A program made the translations under genes and the position numbers. The notes below the pieces were generated by a model that worked only from the letters and a program-made list of their open reading frames with translations, did not search any database and was not told the origin of the DNA. 64,000 nt of DNA from NCBI RefSeq assembly GCF_001580015.1, contig NZ_LSZQ01000012.1, positions 62,001 to 126,000 of the forward strand, written 5' to 3'. Shown one piece after another: positions 62,752 through 64,000 of the stretch (positions are counted from its first letter, which is position 1; each line of letters begins with the position of its first letter). The DNA comes from Cephaloticoccus primus (lineage in GTDB: Bacteria > Verrucomicrobiota > Verrucomicrobiia > Opitutales > Opitutaceae).

Positions 62752-63156
62752 ATGATCACTTCCCGAAGCGAAGTCACCGTCCGCTACGCGGAGACCGACA
62801 TGATGGGCGTCGTCTACCACGGCAGCTACCTGCCCTGGTTTGAAATCGGGCGCACCACGCTCTTGCGCGAGCAAGGGCTGCCCTACCGCTCACTCGAAGA
62901 GATGGGCTACCGGCTGCCCGTCCTCGAAGTAACGGCAAAATACCTGCGGCCCGCCGTCTACGACGACACGCTTACGATCCTCACCACGCTGCGCGAAAAA
63001 CCGGTCCTGCGCATCGTCCTCGAATACGAAGTGCGCCGCGGCGACGAGCTCCTCGCCACCGCCAAAACCACCCACGCCTTTATCGACCGCGAAGGCCGCC
63101 CCGTGCGCCCGCCACCGCACTTCGCCGAAAGGATGAACGCCGCCTTCGCGGGCTAG
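62752..63156 (+). CDS. Acyl-CoA/ACP thioesterase, 4HBT (YbgC-like) family
   Basis: A 134-residue hot-dog thioesterase. The motif VRYAETDMMGVVYHGSYLPWFE holds the catalytic Asp16 and the HxxY segment typical of YbgC/4HBT enzymes. EVTAKYLRPAVYDDTLTI and the C-terminal part complete the fold. It hydrolyses acyl thioesters and could release the acyl product of the neighbouring ACP/KS cluster. It starts 10 bp after the glycosyltransferase stop, so the two share a transcript. Confidence 0.9.
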   Translation: MITSRSEVTVRYAETDMMGVVYHGSYLPWFEIGRTTLLREQGLPYRSLEEMGYRLPVLEVTAKYLRPAVYDDTLTILTTLREKPVLRIVLEYEVRRGDELLATAKTTHAFIDREGRPVRPPPHFAERMNAAFAG

Positions 63157-63228
63157 CGCGTGTGTCGTGCTCGCTGCTTGCGACTGGAGGCCGGACGCAT
63201 AGACCTCACCGCAAAGGAGCCGCCCCTT

Positions 63229-63510
63229 ATGAACGATACCGCCGGAATCACCATCAAGATTCCGCCTCAACCAAGGCGCCGCAGTCACTTCGGTAATGTA
63301 AAGCTGCGCCCCTATGTCCTGTGGCTGCCCGATGTTGATGATCCAGCCTTCGACGAGGCCATGCGCCGAAGTGCAGAGTCTGCTGTCGCAGCACTGAAAA
63401 ACAGCCAGGAAGAGCAAGAGGTCATGCGCTGGTGCGAGGCCGCCGCTGCGGAATCCCTAAAGGACGAACCGCCCTACGACTGGGGAGACGCCAACGAGCG
63501 GCTCGCATAA
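63229..63510 (+). CDS. Small unrecognised protein, antitoxin-like in size and composition
   Basis: A 93-residue protein with a good AAGGAG ten bases before ATG 63229. It begins MNDTAGITIKIPPQPRR and has an acidic helical second half (DEAMRRSAESAVAAL, EEQEVMRWCEAAAAESL). The size and the W-containing tail recall antitoxins, but no toxin gene follows and I recognise no family. The last residues (DANERLA) and the TAA stop are encoded by a two-hairpin repeat module, so the natural C-terminus may have been altered by repeat insertion. Confidence 0.6.
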   Translation: MNDTAGITIKIPPQPRRRSHFGNVKLRPYVLWLPDVDDPAFDEAMRRSAESAVAALKNSQEEQEVMRWCEAAAAESLKDEPPYDWGDANERLA

Positions 63511-63528
63511 TAAAAGAGTCGAAGACTC
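63487..63528. repeat. Two-hairpin repeat module, copy abutting the long repeat
   Basis: GACGCCAACGAGCGGCTCGC keeps the loop and right arm of the module but has a damaged left arm. After AATAAAA the second hairpin GAGTC-GAA-GACTC (63516-63528) is intact. It overlaps the 3' end of a small gene and touches the terminal repeat of the next element. Confidence 0.65.
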
Positions 63529-63850
63529 CACTGCGCGTGGGGCGGCAGGCGGTGCCTACACCCATTTATTGAGCGGCTTATGTATCGCGCGTTTCGCGCA
63601 ATACATAAGCCGCTCAATAAGGAACTCCCGACCTCCGGTCGGGCGGGAGATTTAACCCGTAAACTTTTTCGCCGCGCCCAAATGGGTACGCGCTCCATCC
63701 GCATTTAAAGCCTTCCTCCCTGTCGTGAAACGACAGGGGAATGGTCCGTTAAATTTGGGAATCGTCTTCGTCGCGCAGCGACGGGGCCGATTCCCAAATT
63801 CAATGGCACGTGGCGACCCGCCACCGCCCTCCCGCCCCCACGCGTAGTGG
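63528..63850. mobile_element. MITE-like structured repeat with terminal inverted repeats, second full copy
   Basis: The left end CCACTGCGCGTGGGGCGG (63528-63545) is matched by CCGCCCCCACGCGTAGTGG (63832-63850), imperfect by one inserted base and one change. Inside: a long stem (63566-63620), a CCGACC-TCC-GGTCGG hairpin, the TAACC..GGGT block (63652-63698), CCCTGTCGT-GAA-ACGACAGGG near 63718, the AATTTGGGAATCG stem (63751-63800) and GTGGCG-ACC-CGCCAC near 63810. The order is the same as in the 24643 copy. No coding sequence is inside. Confidence 0.75.
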
Positions 63851-63879
63851 CTGCCTGCCTCCACGATGTGGCCATTACC

Positions 63880-64000
63880 TCAATCGACTAATGACACGCC
63901 TTGGGGCGCGGTGGCCCACCAGGTGTATTCTTCCAGCACGTCCGCATCGGTTTCTGCGGTGCGCGCGGGGGCGAGCAGGGCTGCGGCGGCGTTTACGCCC
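63880..64000 (-). CDS. C-terminal end of an unidentified protein (5' part beyond window)
   Basis: On the reverse strand a frame is open from the window edge to TGA at 63882-63880, encoding about 40 residues (LEEYTWWATAPQGVSLVD at the end) preceded by an Ala-rich stretch. The aromatic-rich end looks like real protein, but the family is not recognisable. Confidence 0.4.
   Translation of the reverse strand, partial: GVNAAAALLAPARTAETDADVLEEYTWWATAPQGVSLVD

Noticed and set aside
56305-63156. Canonical aryl polyene cluster
   Set aside because: Ammonia-lyase, acyltransferase, second ketosynthase and outer-membrane export genes expected of that class are absent.

Overview
The window is high-GC bacterial DNA and most likely comes from the Verrucomicrobiota, family Opitutaceae or a close relative. 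This is an inference. It rests on a TonB-dependent receptor carrying the N-terminal VVLSPFEV segment that I associate with that family, on abundant glycan and polyol catabolism genes, and on many starts without a clear Shine-Dalgarno sequence. The single RNA gene found is a tRNA-Ser(UGA).

Layout. 1-11.5 kb holds housekeeping genes: the end of an unknown gene, rapA, a reverse-strand block infA-xerD-small protein-DoxX-like protein, tadA, a Mn-type superoxide dismutase, a DUF971 protein, hisI, a GH20 hexosaminidase and the tRNA-Ser. 11.6-12.5 kb holds a divergent phage-type repressor pair. 12.5-23 kb holds a TonB receptor with an exported sugar isomerase-like protein, two paralogous M16 proteases and a vapBC module lying between them. 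22.9-29.1 kb is a carbohydrate block: two GH32 fructan/sucrose hydrolases flanking uxaC and a D-mannonate oxidoreductase-like SDR. 29.2-40.7 kb is mixed: a membrane Zn-peptidase, two Gfo/Idh/MocA oxidoreductases, a cupin, an M3 oligopeptidase, a second TonB receptor, an unrecognised 363-residue protein, a histone H1-like Lys/Ala-rich protein and a DUF5069 protein.

40.9-52.9 kb is the clearest coherent system, a ten-gene reverse-strand polyol operon. In transcription order it encodes a tagatose-3-epimerase-like enzyme, a ROK repressor, a PfkB kinase, a PF08013 (GatZ/KbaZ-like) protein, a LamB-like porin, a ribitol-dehydrogenase-like SDR, and a complete SmoEFGK-type polyol ABC transporter. A second SDR is divergent. 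Between the epimerase and this SDR lies an 11-bp-arm inverted repeat that closely resembles operators of XylR-type ROK repressors. Predicted logic: polyol uptake, oxidation to a ketose, phosphorylation, then C4 epimerisation into fructose-6-phosphate.

53-56 kb carries an ammonium transporter and glutamate dehydrogenase. 56.3-63.2 kb is a lipid or polyketide-like cluster: an ACP-dehydratase fusion, a ketosynthase, an SDR and an MGDG-synthase-like glycosyltransferase, with a divergent GT4 glycosyltransferase and a 4HBT thioesterase. I suggest it makes a glycosylated acyl product.

The most unusual feature is a family of structured intergenic repeats. Two full copies (24643-24964 and 63528-63850) are about 322 bp long with near-identical 18-bp terminal inverted repeats and contain five or six hairpins. 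Partial mosaics lie at about 31.45, 32.29, 34.57 and 54.39 kb. Smaller two-hairpin modules lie near 3.26, 7.64, 30.10 and 63.49 kb. Stem sequences differ between copies yet stay paired, while loops are largely conserved. In two places the module supplies the stop codon of the adjacent gene. No transposase is present in the window.
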